Origin: Pseudomonas fluorescens
GTDB taxonomy: Bacteria > Pseudomonadota > Gammaproteobacteria > Pseudomonadales > Pseudomonadaceae
Length of the DNA stretch: 64,000 bases
Direction of reading: 5' to 3'
NCBI RefSeq assembly: GCF_001307155.1
Contig: NZ_CP012830.1
Coordinates: 5,392,501-5,456,500 of the forward strand
Under the pieces are notes generated by a model. It did not search any database, had not been told where the DNA came from, and worked only from the letters and a program-made list of their open reading frames with translations. Both the position numbers and the translations under genes were made by a program. Shown in pieces: positions 53,167 to 61,814 of the stretch. The stretch's first letter is position 1. Every line of letters begins with the position of its first letter.

Positions 53167-56100
53167 ATGAAAGGCAAGTCGCGCAACAACACACCTGTGC
53201 AAATCGGCATCAGCCGCAAGGCCAAAGCTCTCAATGGAGCCTTTATCGCTTATATGGCGGCGATCGGGGTCGCTCAGGCCGCGCCCTATGTGGAAAGCGC
53301 CAAGCTCGGCGATCCGAACAGCTGGCGCAGTCCCGAATTCAACGCCGAGTGGGGCCTGGGCGCGATCAACGCCCAGGATGCCTACGCAGCCGGGTACACC
53401 GGTAAAGGCGTCAAGTTGGGCATCTTCGATCAACCGGTCTACGCCAAACACCCGGAGTTTTCCGGCGTGGACAAAGTGGTGACGCTGGTCACCAGCGGTA
53501 TCCGTGAATACACCGACCCCTACATTCCGGTCAAAGCCGGAGATGCCTTTCGGTATGACGGCACACCGACGATAGGTTCCGACGGCAAGCTGGGGTACCA
53601 CGGTACTCACGTCGGCGGGATTGCCGCCGGCAGCCGCGATGGCAGTCCGATGCACGGTGTGGCGTTCAACGCGCAAATCATCAGCGCCGACAACGGCGAC
53701 CCGGGACCTGAAGACGGGATCATTCTCGGCAACGACGGCGCGGTCTACAAAGCCGGCTGGGACGGCCTACGAGAAAGCGGCGCACGGATCATCAACAACA
53801 GCTGGGGCATCGGCATCACCGATCGCTTCAAAAAGGGCGGCAAGGACCCGGCGTTCCCGCATTTCACCGTGCAGGACGGCCAGGCACAGTTCGATCAGAT
53901 CCAGCCGCTGCTCAACACCAAACAGGGCGGTGCGTACCGGGGCGCCATCGACGCGGCGCGCAGCGGTATCGTGACCATCTTCGCCGCGGGTAACGACTAC
54001 AACCTCAACAACCCGGACGCGATTGCCGGCCTGGGCTACTTCGTGCCGGACATTGCCGCAAACTGGGTCACGGTCGCGGCGCTGCAAATGAACCCGGACA
54101 CCACTAGCGCCAATCCCTACATCATCAGCACCTTCTCGTCGCGTTGCGGTTATACCGCAGGCTTTTGTGTGTCGGCACCGGGTACCAAGATCTACAGCGC
54201 GGTGCTCGGCGGCACCAACGCCGATGACCTGACCGTGGGCTATGCCAACAAGAACGGCACCTCGATGGCCGCGCCACACGTTGCCGGCGCCACCGCCGTG
54301 TTGATGGAACGTTTCCCGTACATGACCGGCGCGCAGGTCGCCACGGTGCTGAAAACCACCGCCACCGACATGGGCGCACCGGGCATCGATTCGTTGTACG
54401 GCTGGGGCATGATCAACCTGCGCAAGGGCATCGACGGTCCGGCCATGTTTGTCGCCGATGCCGACATCCCGCAGGAATTCCGGGTGGCCGGCTCCTACGG
54501 CTCCGGCCAGTTTGTCGCCGACCTGCCGGGCATCGGTGCGGTCATCGATGCCGGCAAGCCAACGCAGCGGATCTGTAACGACATCAGTTGCGGGTTCGAC
54601 GTCTGGCGCAACGATATTTCCGGCCACGGCGGCTTGACCAAGCAGGGCATCGGCACGCTGGTGATGACGGGCAACAACACGTATGCCGGGCCAACCCTGG
54701 TGAATCAGGGGCGACTGGCCCTCAACGGTTCGTTGCTGTCGGCGGTCACGGTCAACGACAGCGGCATCCTCGGTGGCTCCGGGCAGGTCGGCGCATTGAC
54801 CGCGAAAAGCGGCGGCACCGTTGCGCCGGGCAACTCGATCGGCACTTTGCACGTGGCCGGCGATGTGACCTTCGAGCCCGGCTCGACCTATGCCGTCGAG
54901 CTGTCCCCGACCAGCAGCGACAGCATTGTTGCCGGTGGCACAGCCACGATCCAGGGCGCGACCGTGAGCCTGTCGCGGGAAAACAGCCCGACGCTGTTAA
55001 GCCCCGGCGACGTGCGCAGCCTGATCGGTCATCAGTACAACATCCTGCAAGCGGCCGGCGGTATCCAGGGCCAGTTCGGCGCGGTGTTGCCGAACTACGC
55101 GTTTATCGGTGGCAGCCTCGATTACTCGGCGACCGGCGTGCAATTGGCGATCGAGCGCAATGGCAACTCCTTCGCCAGCGTCGGGCAAACCCCGAATCAA
55201 CGCTCCGTGGCTGTCGCTGCCGAACATCTGGGCGCGGGCAACGCCGTGTATGAAAGCCTGCTGTTGTCGCCGAACGCGGCGAGCGCGCAGCAAGCCTTCC
55301 AGCAATTGTCCGGAGAAATTCATCCGGCGATCGGCACCTTGCTGGTCAACGACTCGCGCTATCTGCGTGATGCCGTCGGTGAGCGCCTGCGCGATGGTGG
55401 TCTGTATGACGCCGCAACGCCGAACAGCGCCGAAAACAACGCCTGGGTCAAAGTACTGGGCGCCTGGGGCAAGACCGACAGCGGCCACGACAACGCCAAC
55501 TACACCAGCTCCATCGGCGGTCTGCTGGCCGGGGCCGACGGTTTGATTGCCGACCACACGCGCCTGGGTTTCGTCACCGGTTACAGCAACAGTTCGCTGA
55601 ACATGGGCGATGGCACCCATTCTTCCGCCACGGTCGACAGCTACCACTTGGGCCTGTACGCCGGGCATGAAATGGATGCGCTGCGTCTGAGCGTCGGCGG
55701 TGCGTACAGCTGGCACCGCATCGATGCCAAACGCGACCTGCAGTTCGGCGATGTCAGTGCCAAGCAGAAATCCAAGCGCGATGCCCACACCACACAAGTG
55801 TTCACTGAGGCGGCTTATCGCCTGGACCTGCAGCCGTTGGCACTGGAGCCGTTCGCCAATCTGGCCTACGTGCACCTGGACAGTGACAGTTTCACCGAGA
55901 AGGGCGGTGCAGCAGCGCTCAAGAGCGGCGACGACACCCGTGACGCGGTGCTTTCCACACTGGGTCTGCGAGCGAGCAAACGCCTGGCACTCACCGAACA
56001 TCAGCAACTCGACCTGTCCGGGACCCTCGGCTGGCAGCACAACCTGAGCAACATCCACGCCGAGGAAAACCTCGTGTTTGCCTCCGGCAGTACGCCGTTC

Positions 56101-56262
56101 GCCGTGCAGAGCGTTGCCATGGACCGCAATGCGGCGGTGGTCGGTGTTCGCGCCGGGCTGGCGTTGGCACGCGATGTCTCGCTGAACCTGGATTACAACG
56201 GACTGCTGGGCTCGCGGGACAAGACCCACGGCGTCGGGCTGACCCTCGACTGGCAGTTCTGA
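53167..56262 (+). CDS. prtB: Autotransporter subtilisin-like serine protease PrtB
   Basis: 1031 residues. Signal region (AFIAYMAAIGVAQA), S8 peptidase domain with D88 in GIFDQPVY, H145 in YHGTHVGG and S366 in GTSMAAPHVAG, then the same autotransporter-associated repeat and beta-barrel as PrtA (end LTLDWQF). The residues after the catalytic Asp are QP rather than the usual S/T-G. Strong ribosome site AAGGAAGG. It is a tandem homologue of prtA; passenger domains differ more than the barrels, so substrate specificity has probably diverged. Confidence 0.92.
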   Translation: MKGKSRNNTPVQIGISRKAKALNGAFIAYMAAIGVAQAAPYVESAKLGDPNSWRSPEFNAEWGLGAINAQDAYAAGYTGKGVKLGIFDQPVYAKHPEFSGVDKVVTLVTSGIREYTDPYIPVKAGDAFRYDGTPTIGSDGKLGYHGTHVGGIAAGSRDGSPMHGVAFNAQIISADNGDPGPEDGIILGNDGAVYKAGWDGLRESGARIINNSWGIGITDRFKKGGKDPAFPHFTVQDGQAQFDQIQPLLNTKQGGAYRGAIDAARSGIVTIFAAGNDYNLNNPDAIAGLGYFVPDIAANWVTVAALQMNPDTTSANPYIISTFSSRCGYTAGFCVSAPGTKIYSAVLGGTNADDLTVGYANKNGTSMAAPHVAGATAVLMERFPYMTGAQVATVLKTTATDMGAPGIDSLYGWGMINLRKGIDGPAMFVADADIPQEFRVAGSYGSGQFVADLPGIGAVIDAGKPTQRICNDISCGFDVWRNDISGHGGLTKQGIGTLVMTGNNTYAGPTLVNQGRLALNGSLLSAVTVNDSGILGGSGQVGALTAKSGGTVAPGNSIGTLHVAGDVTFEPGSTYAVELSPTSSDSIVAGGTATIQGATVSLSRENSPTLLSPGDVRSLIGHQYNILQAAGGIQGQFGAVLPNYAFIGGSLDYSATGVQLAIERNGNSFASVGQTPNQRSVAVAAEHLGAGNAVYESLLLSPNAASAQQAFQQLSGEIHPAIGTLLVNDSRYLRDAVGERLRDGGLYDAATPNSAENNAWVKVLGAWGKTDSGHDNANYTSSIGGLLAGADGLIADHTRLGFVTGYSNSSLNMGDGTHSSATVDSYHLGLYAGHEMDALRLSVGGAYSWHRIDAKRDLQFGDVSAKQKSKRDAHTTQVFTEAAYRLDLQPLALEPFANLAYVHLDSDSFTEKGGAAALKSGDDTRDAVLSTLGLRASKRLALTEHQQLDLSGTLGWQHNLSNIHAEENLVFASGSTPFAVQSVAMDRNAAVVGVRAGLALARDVSLNLDYNGLLGSRDKTHGVGLTLDWQF

Positions 56263-56305
56263 TTTGAAAAACCGCAACACGTACCAGCAATGAAGAGGCA
56301 AGAAA

Positions 56306-58000
56306 ATGGGTGTTTTTGATTACAGGAAGTTCGGCAGCGAGGCCAGCAAGGCCTTGTACAGCGATGCGATTGCATTGACGCTTTACGCCTACACGCCGAC
56401 TGGCAAGCCATTGGCTACCGGCTGGACGCCGGTCACCGCCGGGCAATTGGGTTATCAAGGCAAGGTCGGCGCCCAGGGCACCTTCTTTGGCGAGCAGGAA
56501 GGTTTTACCAGCGCCGAAGCCGAAGTACTGGCCAAGTACGACGCGGCAGGCAAGCTGATCTCCCTCGGCATCGCGTTCCGCGGGACTGGAGGCCTGGGTT
56601 ACAGCGACACCTACGGCGACATGAAGAATAATCTGCTGGCCGCTATCGGCCCGAAGGATTATGCAAAGAACTACGCCAAAAGCGCCTTCGACACCTTGCT
56701 CAAGGACGTCGCCGCGTTCGCCAGCGCCAAGGGCCTGAATGCCAAGGACGTGCTGATCACCGGCCACAGCCTCGGAGGCCTGGGGGCCAACAGCATGGCC
56801 GAATTGAGTGCCGACCACTGGGGCGGTTACTTCAAGGATGCCAACTACATGACCTTCGCCTCGCCGACGCAAAGCCCGGCGGGCACCCATGTGTTGAACA
56901 TCGGTTACGAAAACGACCCGGTGTTTCGTGTGCTCGACGGCACCACCTTCACCAGTTCATCGCTGTACAAGCACGACAAGGTTCAGGACTCGGCGACCAA
57001 CAACATCGTCAATGTCAACGACCACTACGTCTCCACCCAGATGACCCCGTTCAGCATTGCCAACCCGCAACACTGGGCGGCCCACAGTTCCCTCGGCTAT
57101 GCCGACGGCCTGAACCGGGTGATCGGCTCGAGCTTCTACGACCTCACCAGCAAGGACTCGACGATCCTCGTCTCGACCTTGTCGGAGTCGTTGCGCGCCA
57201 GCACCTGGATCGAAGACCTGGGCCGCAGTGGTGAAACGCACACCGGCAGTACCTTCATCATCGGCACCGACAGCAACGATTTGCTGCGCGGCAGCGCCGG
57301 CAATGACTTCCTTGAAGGCCGCGACGGCAATGACACCTTCAGGGACGCAGGTGGCTACAACATCCTGCTCGGCGGCAAAGGGCAGAACGTTTTCGACCTG
57401 CAACAGCCGCTGAAGAACTTCACCTTTGCCAACGATGGCGATGGCACGCTGTATGTGCGCGACAGCTACGGCGGCATCAGCATGACCCGCGACATCGGCG
57501 CGCTGGTCAGCAAGGAATCGGGGGCCATGTGGGGTCTGCTGAACAAGGACGTTACCTACAACGTCAGCGCCAAAGGTTTGTTGGCCGGCACCGAGCTGAC
57601 TCACTACAGCCACTCGCTCAATGGCGATGCCTACGGCAATTCGCTGGTTGCGACCGCTGACGGTGACTGGTTGTTCGGGTTATCCGGCAACGACGTGCTG
57701 CGCAGCGACAAGAGCCAGGTGACGTTCGTCGGCGGCGAGGGCAATGACGTCATGTATGCCTCCGGCGGCCACAACACTTTCCTGTTCAGCGGCGCGTTCG
57801 GCTTCGACGCCATCAATGGTTACCAGGGCAGCGACAAGCTGGTGTTCATGGGCGTTCAAGGCGCAGGGCAGGGCTATGACTACAGCCAGCACGTTTCGCA
57901 ATCGGGTAACGACACGCTGCTCAAGGTCGGCGACTACGCGGTGACGCTGGTGGGTGTCGGCCTGAATAACCTGTCGGGTGCGGAGATCATATTTGCTTAA
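56306..58000 (+). CDS. Class I.3 RTX lipase (564 aa)
   Basis: A true lipase of family I.3: N-terminal MGVFDYRKFG start, nucleophile elbow GHSLGGLGA (Ser about 155), RTX repeats (GSAGNDFLEGRDGNDTF, then GLSGNDVL and GGEGNDVMYASGG) and a C-terminal type I secretion signal. It hydrolyses triacylglycerols outside the cell and probably leaves through AprDEF. It is a shorter, diverged relative of the 617-aa lipase that follows; it lacks most of the lid-region insert seen in that enzyme. Ribosome site GAGGCAAG. Confidence 0.9.
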   Translation: MGVFDYRKFGSEASKALYSDAIALTLYAYTPTGKPLATGWTPVTAGQLGYQGKVGAQGTFFGEQEGFTSAEAEVLAKYDAAGKLISLGIAFRGTGGLGYSDTYGDMKNNLLAAIGPKDYAKNYAKSAFDTLLKDVAAFASAKGLNAKDVLITGHSLGGLGANSMAELSADHWGGYFKDANYMTFASPTQSPAGTHVLNIGYENDPVFRVLDGTTFTSSSLYKHDKVQDSATNNIVNVNDHYVSTQMTPFSIANPQHWAAHSSLGYADGLNRVIGSSFYDLTSKDSTILVSTLSESLRASTWIEDLGRSGETHTGSTFIIGTDSNDLLRGSAGNDFLEGRDGNDTFRDAGGYNILLGGKGQNVFDLQQPLKNFTFANDGDGTLYVRDSYGGISMTRDIGALVSKESGAMWGLLNKDVTYNVSAKGLLAGTELTHYSHSLNGDAYGNSLVATADGDWLFGLSGNDVLRSDKSQVTFVGGEGNDVMYASGGHNTFLFSGAFGFDAINGYQGSDKLVFMGVQGAGQGYDYSQHVSQSGNDTLLKVGDYAVTLVGVGLNNLSGAEIIFA

Positions 58001-58018
58001 ACCACAGAAGCACTAAAT

Positions 58019-58045
58019 GGAACGCCCTGCGCTGCAGGGCGTTCC
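58019..58045 (+). terminator. Hairpin between the two lipase genes
   Basis: GGAACGCCCTGC and GCAGGGCGTTCC form a perfect 12-bp stem with a three-base loop. No T-run follows, so it may be a weak terminator, an mRNA stabiliser or a processing site. Confidence 0.5.
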
Positions 58046-58093
58046 AGCTGCGTGAGCTTTCTCTAACAATTTCAACAAAAGAGAGGCAATACC

Positions 58094-59947
58094 ATGGGTG
58101 TCTATGACTACAAAAACCACAACTCAGCCGAATCCAAAGCGCTGTTTTCCGATGCGCTGGCGATCACGCTGTACTCCTATCACAACCTCGACAATGGCTT
58201 TGCCACGGGCTATCAGCACAATGGTTTCGGCCTTGGGCTGCCGGCGACGCTGGTCACTGCGCTGATCGGCGGCACCGACTCGCAAGGGGTGATTCCCGGC
58301 GTTCCCTGGAATCCCGATTCGGAAAAAGCCGCGCTGGACGCCGTGCAAAAGGCCGGCTGGACCCCGATCACTGCCAGCCAGTTAGGCTATGGCGGCAAGG
58401 TCGATGTGCGGGGAACCTTCTTCGGCGAGAAAGCCGGTTACACCAGTGCTCAGGTCGAGATCCTCGGCAAGTACGACGTTCAAGGCCATCTCACCGAAAT
58501 CGGTATCGCGTTTCGCGGCACCAGCGGCCCACGTGAAATACAGATCAGCGACTCCATCGGCGATGTGATCAACGACCTGATGGCGGCGCTCGGGCCCAAG
58601 GACTACGCCAAGAACTACGTCGGCGAAGCCTTTGGTTCATTGCTCAAGAATGTCGCCGCATTTGCCACCGCCAATGGCCTGAGCGGCAAGGATGTACTGG
58701 TCAGCGGCCACAGTCTCGGCGGGCTGGCGGTCAATAGCCTGGCGGACCTGAGCGGCGATCACTGGAACGGCTTCTACAAGGATTCCAACTACATCGCCTA
58801 CGCGTCACCGACCCAAAGCAGTACCGACAAGGTGCTCAACATCGGTTACGAAAACGACCCGGTATTCCGTGCGCTGGACGGTTCAACGTTCAACCTGGCA
58901 TCGGTCGGCGTACACGATGCGCATCAGGATTCGGCAACCAACAACATCGTCAGCTTCAACGACCATTACGCCTCGGCGGCATGGAACGTGTTGCCGTTTT
59001 CGATCCTCAACGTCCCGACCTGGATTTCCCATCTGCCCACCGGTTACGGCGATGGCATGACCCGGGTGCTGGAGTCGAAATTCTATGACCTGACCAGCAA
59101 GGACTCGACGATCATCGCCGCCAACCTGTCGGACCCGGCGCGCAGCAACACTTGGGTTCAGGACCTCAACCGCAACGCCGAGCCGCACAAGGGCAGCACC
59201 TTTATTATCGGCAGTAACGGTGACGATTTGATCCAGGGCGGCAAAGGTAATGACTATCTGGAGGGCGGCGATGGCAACGACACCTTCAGGGATGCCGGCG
59301 GCTACAACATCCTGCTGGGCGGCAAGGGCAGCAACACGCTGGACTTGCAGCAGTCGGTGAAAAACTTCGATTTTGCCAACGATGGCGCCGGTACTGTGTA
59401 CATGCGCGATGCCAACGGCGGGATCAGCATCACCCGCGATATCGGCAGCATCATCAGTAAAGAACCGGGGTTTCTCTGGGGCTTGCTCAAGGATGACGTG
59501 ACCCATAGCGTCACCGACAAAGGCTTGCAGGTCGGCAATAACCTGACCCAGTACGCGTCATCGGTGAAGGGCGACGCGGGAGACAATGTCCTCACGGCGC
59601 ATGCAGCTGGCGACTGGCTGTTTGGCCTGGACGGCAATGATCATCTGATCGGCGGCAAGGGCAATGACGTGTTTGTCGGCGGTGCCGGTAATGACCTGAT
59701 GGAGTCGGGAGGCGGCAGCAACACCTTCCTGTTCAGCGGCCACTTCGGCAACGACCGGATCCTTGGCTACCAGAGCAGCGACAAGCTGGTCTTCCTCGGG
59801 GTCGAAGGCGTGGGGCAAAACTACGACGTACGCGACCACGCCAAAGCCGTAGGCACCGATACCGTGCTGAGCTTCGGTCATGACTCGGTGACGCTGGTCG
59901 GGATCGGGATCGATCACCTGGCCAGTTCAGGCGTGGTGATCGCCTGA
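58094..59947 (+). CDS. lipA: Class I.3 RTX lipase LipA (617 aa)
   Basis: Matches in length (617) and pattern the well-known P. fluorescens lipase: MGVYDYKNHNSAESKALFSD, SDALAITLYSYHNLDNGF, lid region GFGLGLPATLVTALIGG, GHSLGGLAV with Ser207, GGKGNDYLEGGDGNDTF and later RTX repeats, and a hydrophobic C-terminal secretion end. Secreted triacylglycerol lipase, calcium-dependent, exported by the AprDEF-type system. Ribosome site GAGAGG. It is the last gene of the cluster; its terminator was split by the MITE-like insertion at 59983-60161. Confidence 0.95.
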   Translation: MGVYDYKNHNSAESKALFSDALAITLYSYHNLDNGFATGYQHNGFGLGLPATLVTALIGGTDSQGVIPGVPWNPDSEKAALDAVQKAGWTPITASQLGYGGKVDVRGTFFGEKAGYTSAQVEILGKYDVQGHLTEIGIAFRGTSGPREIQISDSIGDVINDLMAALGPKDYAKNYVGEAFGSLLKNVAAFATANGLSGKDVLVSGHSLGGLAVNSLADLSGDHWNGFYKDSNYIAYASPTQSSTDKVLNIGYENDPVFRALDGSTFNLASVGVHDAHQDSATNNIVSFNDHYASAAWNVLPFSILNVPTWISHLPTGYGDGMTRVLESKFYDLTSKDSTIIAANLSDPARSNTWVQDLNRNAEPHKGSTFIIGSNGDDLIQGGKGNDYLEGGDGNDTFRDAGGYNILLGGKGSNTLDLQQSVKNFDFANDGAGTVYMRDANGGISITRDIGSIISKEPGFLWGLLKDDVTHSVTDKGLQVGNNLTQYASSVKGDAGDNVLTAHAAGDWLFGLDGNDHLIGGKGNDVFVGGAGNDLMESGGGSNTFLFSGHFGNDRILGYQSSDKLVFLGVEGVGQNYDVRDHAKAVGTDTVLSFGHDSVTLVGIGIDHLASSGVVIA

Positions 59948-59982
59948 CATTAAAAAGCCCGGCGCGAACCTCGGTTCGCGTC

Positions 59983-60161
59983 GCAATGCTGTTCACTTAA
60001 GCCGATGTTTCAGGCTCATCCGCAGTTGTGGCGAGGGAGCTTGCTCCCGCTGGACTGCGTAGCAGGCCCAAATCAGGGCCGCTTCGCACCCCAGCGGGAG
60101 CAAGCTCCCTCGCCACAGATACTTCTCAGGCCTCCAGACTTCCTTAAGTGAACAGCATTGC
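59983..60161. mobile_element. MITE-like element with REPIN core
   Basis: Bounded by perfect 19-bp inverted repeats, GCAATGCTGTTCACTTAAG (59983-60001) and its inverse (60143-60161), and flanked by 10-bp direct repeats GGTTCGCGTC at 59973-59982 and 60162-60171. The inside carries a REP doublet (60027-60117). No coding capacity, so a non-autonomous element. The target-duplication length would suit an IS4-type transposase, which is inference. Confidence 0.8.
60027..60117. repeat. REP doublet inside the MITE-like element
   Basis: TGTGGCGAGGGAGCTTGCTC is followed 50 bases later by the inverse GAGCAAGCTCCCTCGCCACA. Same class as 38230-38361. Confidence 0.85.
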
Positions 60162-60185
60162 GGTTCGCGTCGGGCTTTTCAGCGT

Positions 60186-60629
60186 TTATTCATAGTGAAT
60201 CACGATGCCCTTGAGCTTGCGTCTCTGCTCGGAATGGAGATCCCGGTCCAGCGGAAGCGCGACGCTGACGTAATCCGAAATGGGTAGGGTCATGTCGTAG
60301 ATCACCACCACCGCATCGCCGCCGATTTTTGCCGCTTCTTCACGCAGTCTCTGCTCGAACTCGCTGACGGGCGGGGCCGGCTGCGTGCGTGTGTGCAGAA
60401 TCACTTCACCCAACCGCGTGTACGGTCGTGTCGGCGCGGTACGCAGTATTTGCACCGAGTCCGGGGACGTCGCGGTTGTGTGCTCGGCCCCGGCGTATTC
60501 GGTGGTGTGCGCGCGGATACTGCTGCACGCACTGAGCCCGAATACGGTAAGGGCCAGTGCCAGCACTTTGAAGCCGGGCAGGGGAAGCGCGAAGTCCTTA
60601 TCGCTCAATGGGCGTTGTAGGGGCTGCAC
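60186..60629 (-). CDS. Hypothetical lipoprotein
   Basis: A 147-residue protein with a lipobox-like signal (LALALTVFGLSACSS) after a charged N-terminus, then a domain with YTRLGEVILHTRTQPAPP, and EQRLREEAAKIGGDAVVVIY, which resembles small DUF4156/YajQ-like lipoprotein folds but is not assigned. Exported and probably anchored to a membrane. The start is uncertain, because MQPLQRPLSDKDF makes a long n-region; an internal start nearer the hydrophobic core is possible. Monocistronic on the minus strand. Confidence 0.65.
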   Translation of the reverse strand: MQPLQRPLSDKDFALPLPGFKVLALALTVFGLSACSSIRAHTTEYAGAEHTTATSPDSVQILRTAPTRPYTRLGEVILHTRTQPAPPVSEFEQRLREEAAKIGGDAVVVIYDMTLPISDYVSVALPLDRDLHSEQRRKLKGIVIHYE

Positions 60630-60913
60630 GCTGGTAATTCCTTCTGATTGAAAAAGGTGACCTGTCGCTACACGACAGGCTCAAATACCGGACAAAAGCA
60701 TTTCCTCGGGATCAGGAAAGCGCCCGTCGACTCTGAAAAGCATAGCCACAATGTTCCGGTGAGCCAGGCGTAAATTAGAATTTTGCGGGTGTGCCCCGGT
60801 ATTTTTTTTGCCATGGCATTAAACCACCGGGCAGGCCATACGTTTCCAGAGGGCGCCACCTTCGAGCAACACAGACACCAGGCGCGGTGAACCGAAACAG
60901 GAGATTGAACACA

Positions 60914-61300
60914 GTGAGTAACAGCAAGAGGCAGGCAGTCGCAGCAGCGCTGATGATGTTATCGGCGAGCGCGATGGCCGAGGAGTTGCCTCATGGCTCG
61001 ATTTTGAACCGATATGGCGTAACTGCCGATCAACTGCCAACACCCGCACAGGTTGAACAGACCGAGCCTGAACCCGAGAACAGCCGTTTCCAGATTCAGC
61101 CGGAACAACCCTGGGTGAAACTGAGCCTGGGTGATGGCAAGCAACCGCCCGTGACCGGCAATATCAGCATCGACAACGCGAATGCCCGGGAATACGAGCG
61201 CTGCCAAACCATCAGGGGGCAATTGCTGCGACGCGGCGGGCAGGTCATTTCCTGCGATAACAGTATCCCGGGGCAAGACCCTGCATTGCAGATGCCCTGA
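60914..61300 (+). CDS. Small periplasmic hypothetical protein
   Basis: GTG 60914 follows AGGAG by nine bases and begins a signal peptide (QAVAAALMMLSASAMA); the longer frame from 60791 would bury it. Mature part about 110 residues: HGSILNRYGVTADQLPTPAQ, a Pro/Glu-rich linker and a C-terminal NAREYERCQTIRGQLLRRGG. No family recognised. Probably periplasmic. It converges on the YgdI/YgdR-type lipoprotein, with the two stops only about nine bases apart. Confidence 0.6.
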   Translation: MSNSKRQAVAAALMMLSASAMAEELPHGSILNRYGVTADQLPTPAQVEQTEPEPENSRFQIQPEQPWVKLSLGDGKQPPVTGNISIDNANAREYERCQTIRGQLLRRGGQVISCDNSIPGQDPALQMP

Positions 61301-61309
61301 GGCTTTCGA

Positions 61310-61534
61310 TCATTTTCCGGTGCGGATGGTGGCGACATCGTCCGCCTTGACCTTGATCTTGGCGTCGGAAATGTCCTTGAACTCAATGAAACCGTCTGTG
61401 CCTTTGGTTTTCGGCGTGTCCTGGGTCAAATATTGCGTGCCGTTCTGCAACGTCACCACCGTTGGCGACGCGCAACCGCCTAATGCCAGCAAGCCGACGA
61501 TCGCCAAGGGCATGCTCAGAATACGGATATTCAT
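61310..61534 (-). CDS. YgdI/YgdR-type small lipoprotein
   Basis: ATG 61534 (MNIRILSMPLAIVG) after GAGAGG gives 74 residues; the TTG one codon earlier is not needed. Lipobox LALGGCASP, then a small beta domain VVTLQNGTQYLTQDTPKTKG, and FIEFKDISDAKIKVKADDV, which fits the DUF903 (YgdI/YgdR) family of small outer-membrane-type lipoproteins of unknown function. Monocistronic. Confidence 0.85.
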   Translation of the reverse strand: MNIRILSMPLAIVGLLALGGCASPTVVTLQNGTQYLTQDTPKTKGTDGFIEFKDISDAKIKVKADDVATIRTGK

Positions 61535-61814
61535 CAATAAACCTCTCTTACAGAATTCTTTTGATCGTCTCGACGCACAGGTGCGTCATTTCGATACCGA
61601 CCGTTGTTGGTGTCACTCACTCCAGGAAAGTTCGGTTTATGACGGAAAAAGTCGAAAACCGAATGATGACGATCAGTTAAGCCGTAACACGAGCCGGACA
61701 TGGTGACCTTCATTACGCAAAACCGGCCGCCGATCTTTTTCCGTTTGCCAGCACCGGGCTCAGCTGATATCTGTACGCATAACCAGTATCTGCTCGCCAT
61801 GGCGCTTTCTATTC

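Larger units (their letters stand above)
59952..60180 (+). terminator. lipA terminator, split by an insertion
   Basis: The arms AAAAAGCCCGGCGCGAACC (59952-59970) and GGTTCGCGTCGGGCTTTTC (60162-60180) would form a long perfect hairpin with a T-run, but a 179-bp insertion separates them. A weaker local hairpin GCGCGAACC/GGTTCGCG remains at 59962-59980. Termination may be altered. Confidence 0.7.
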
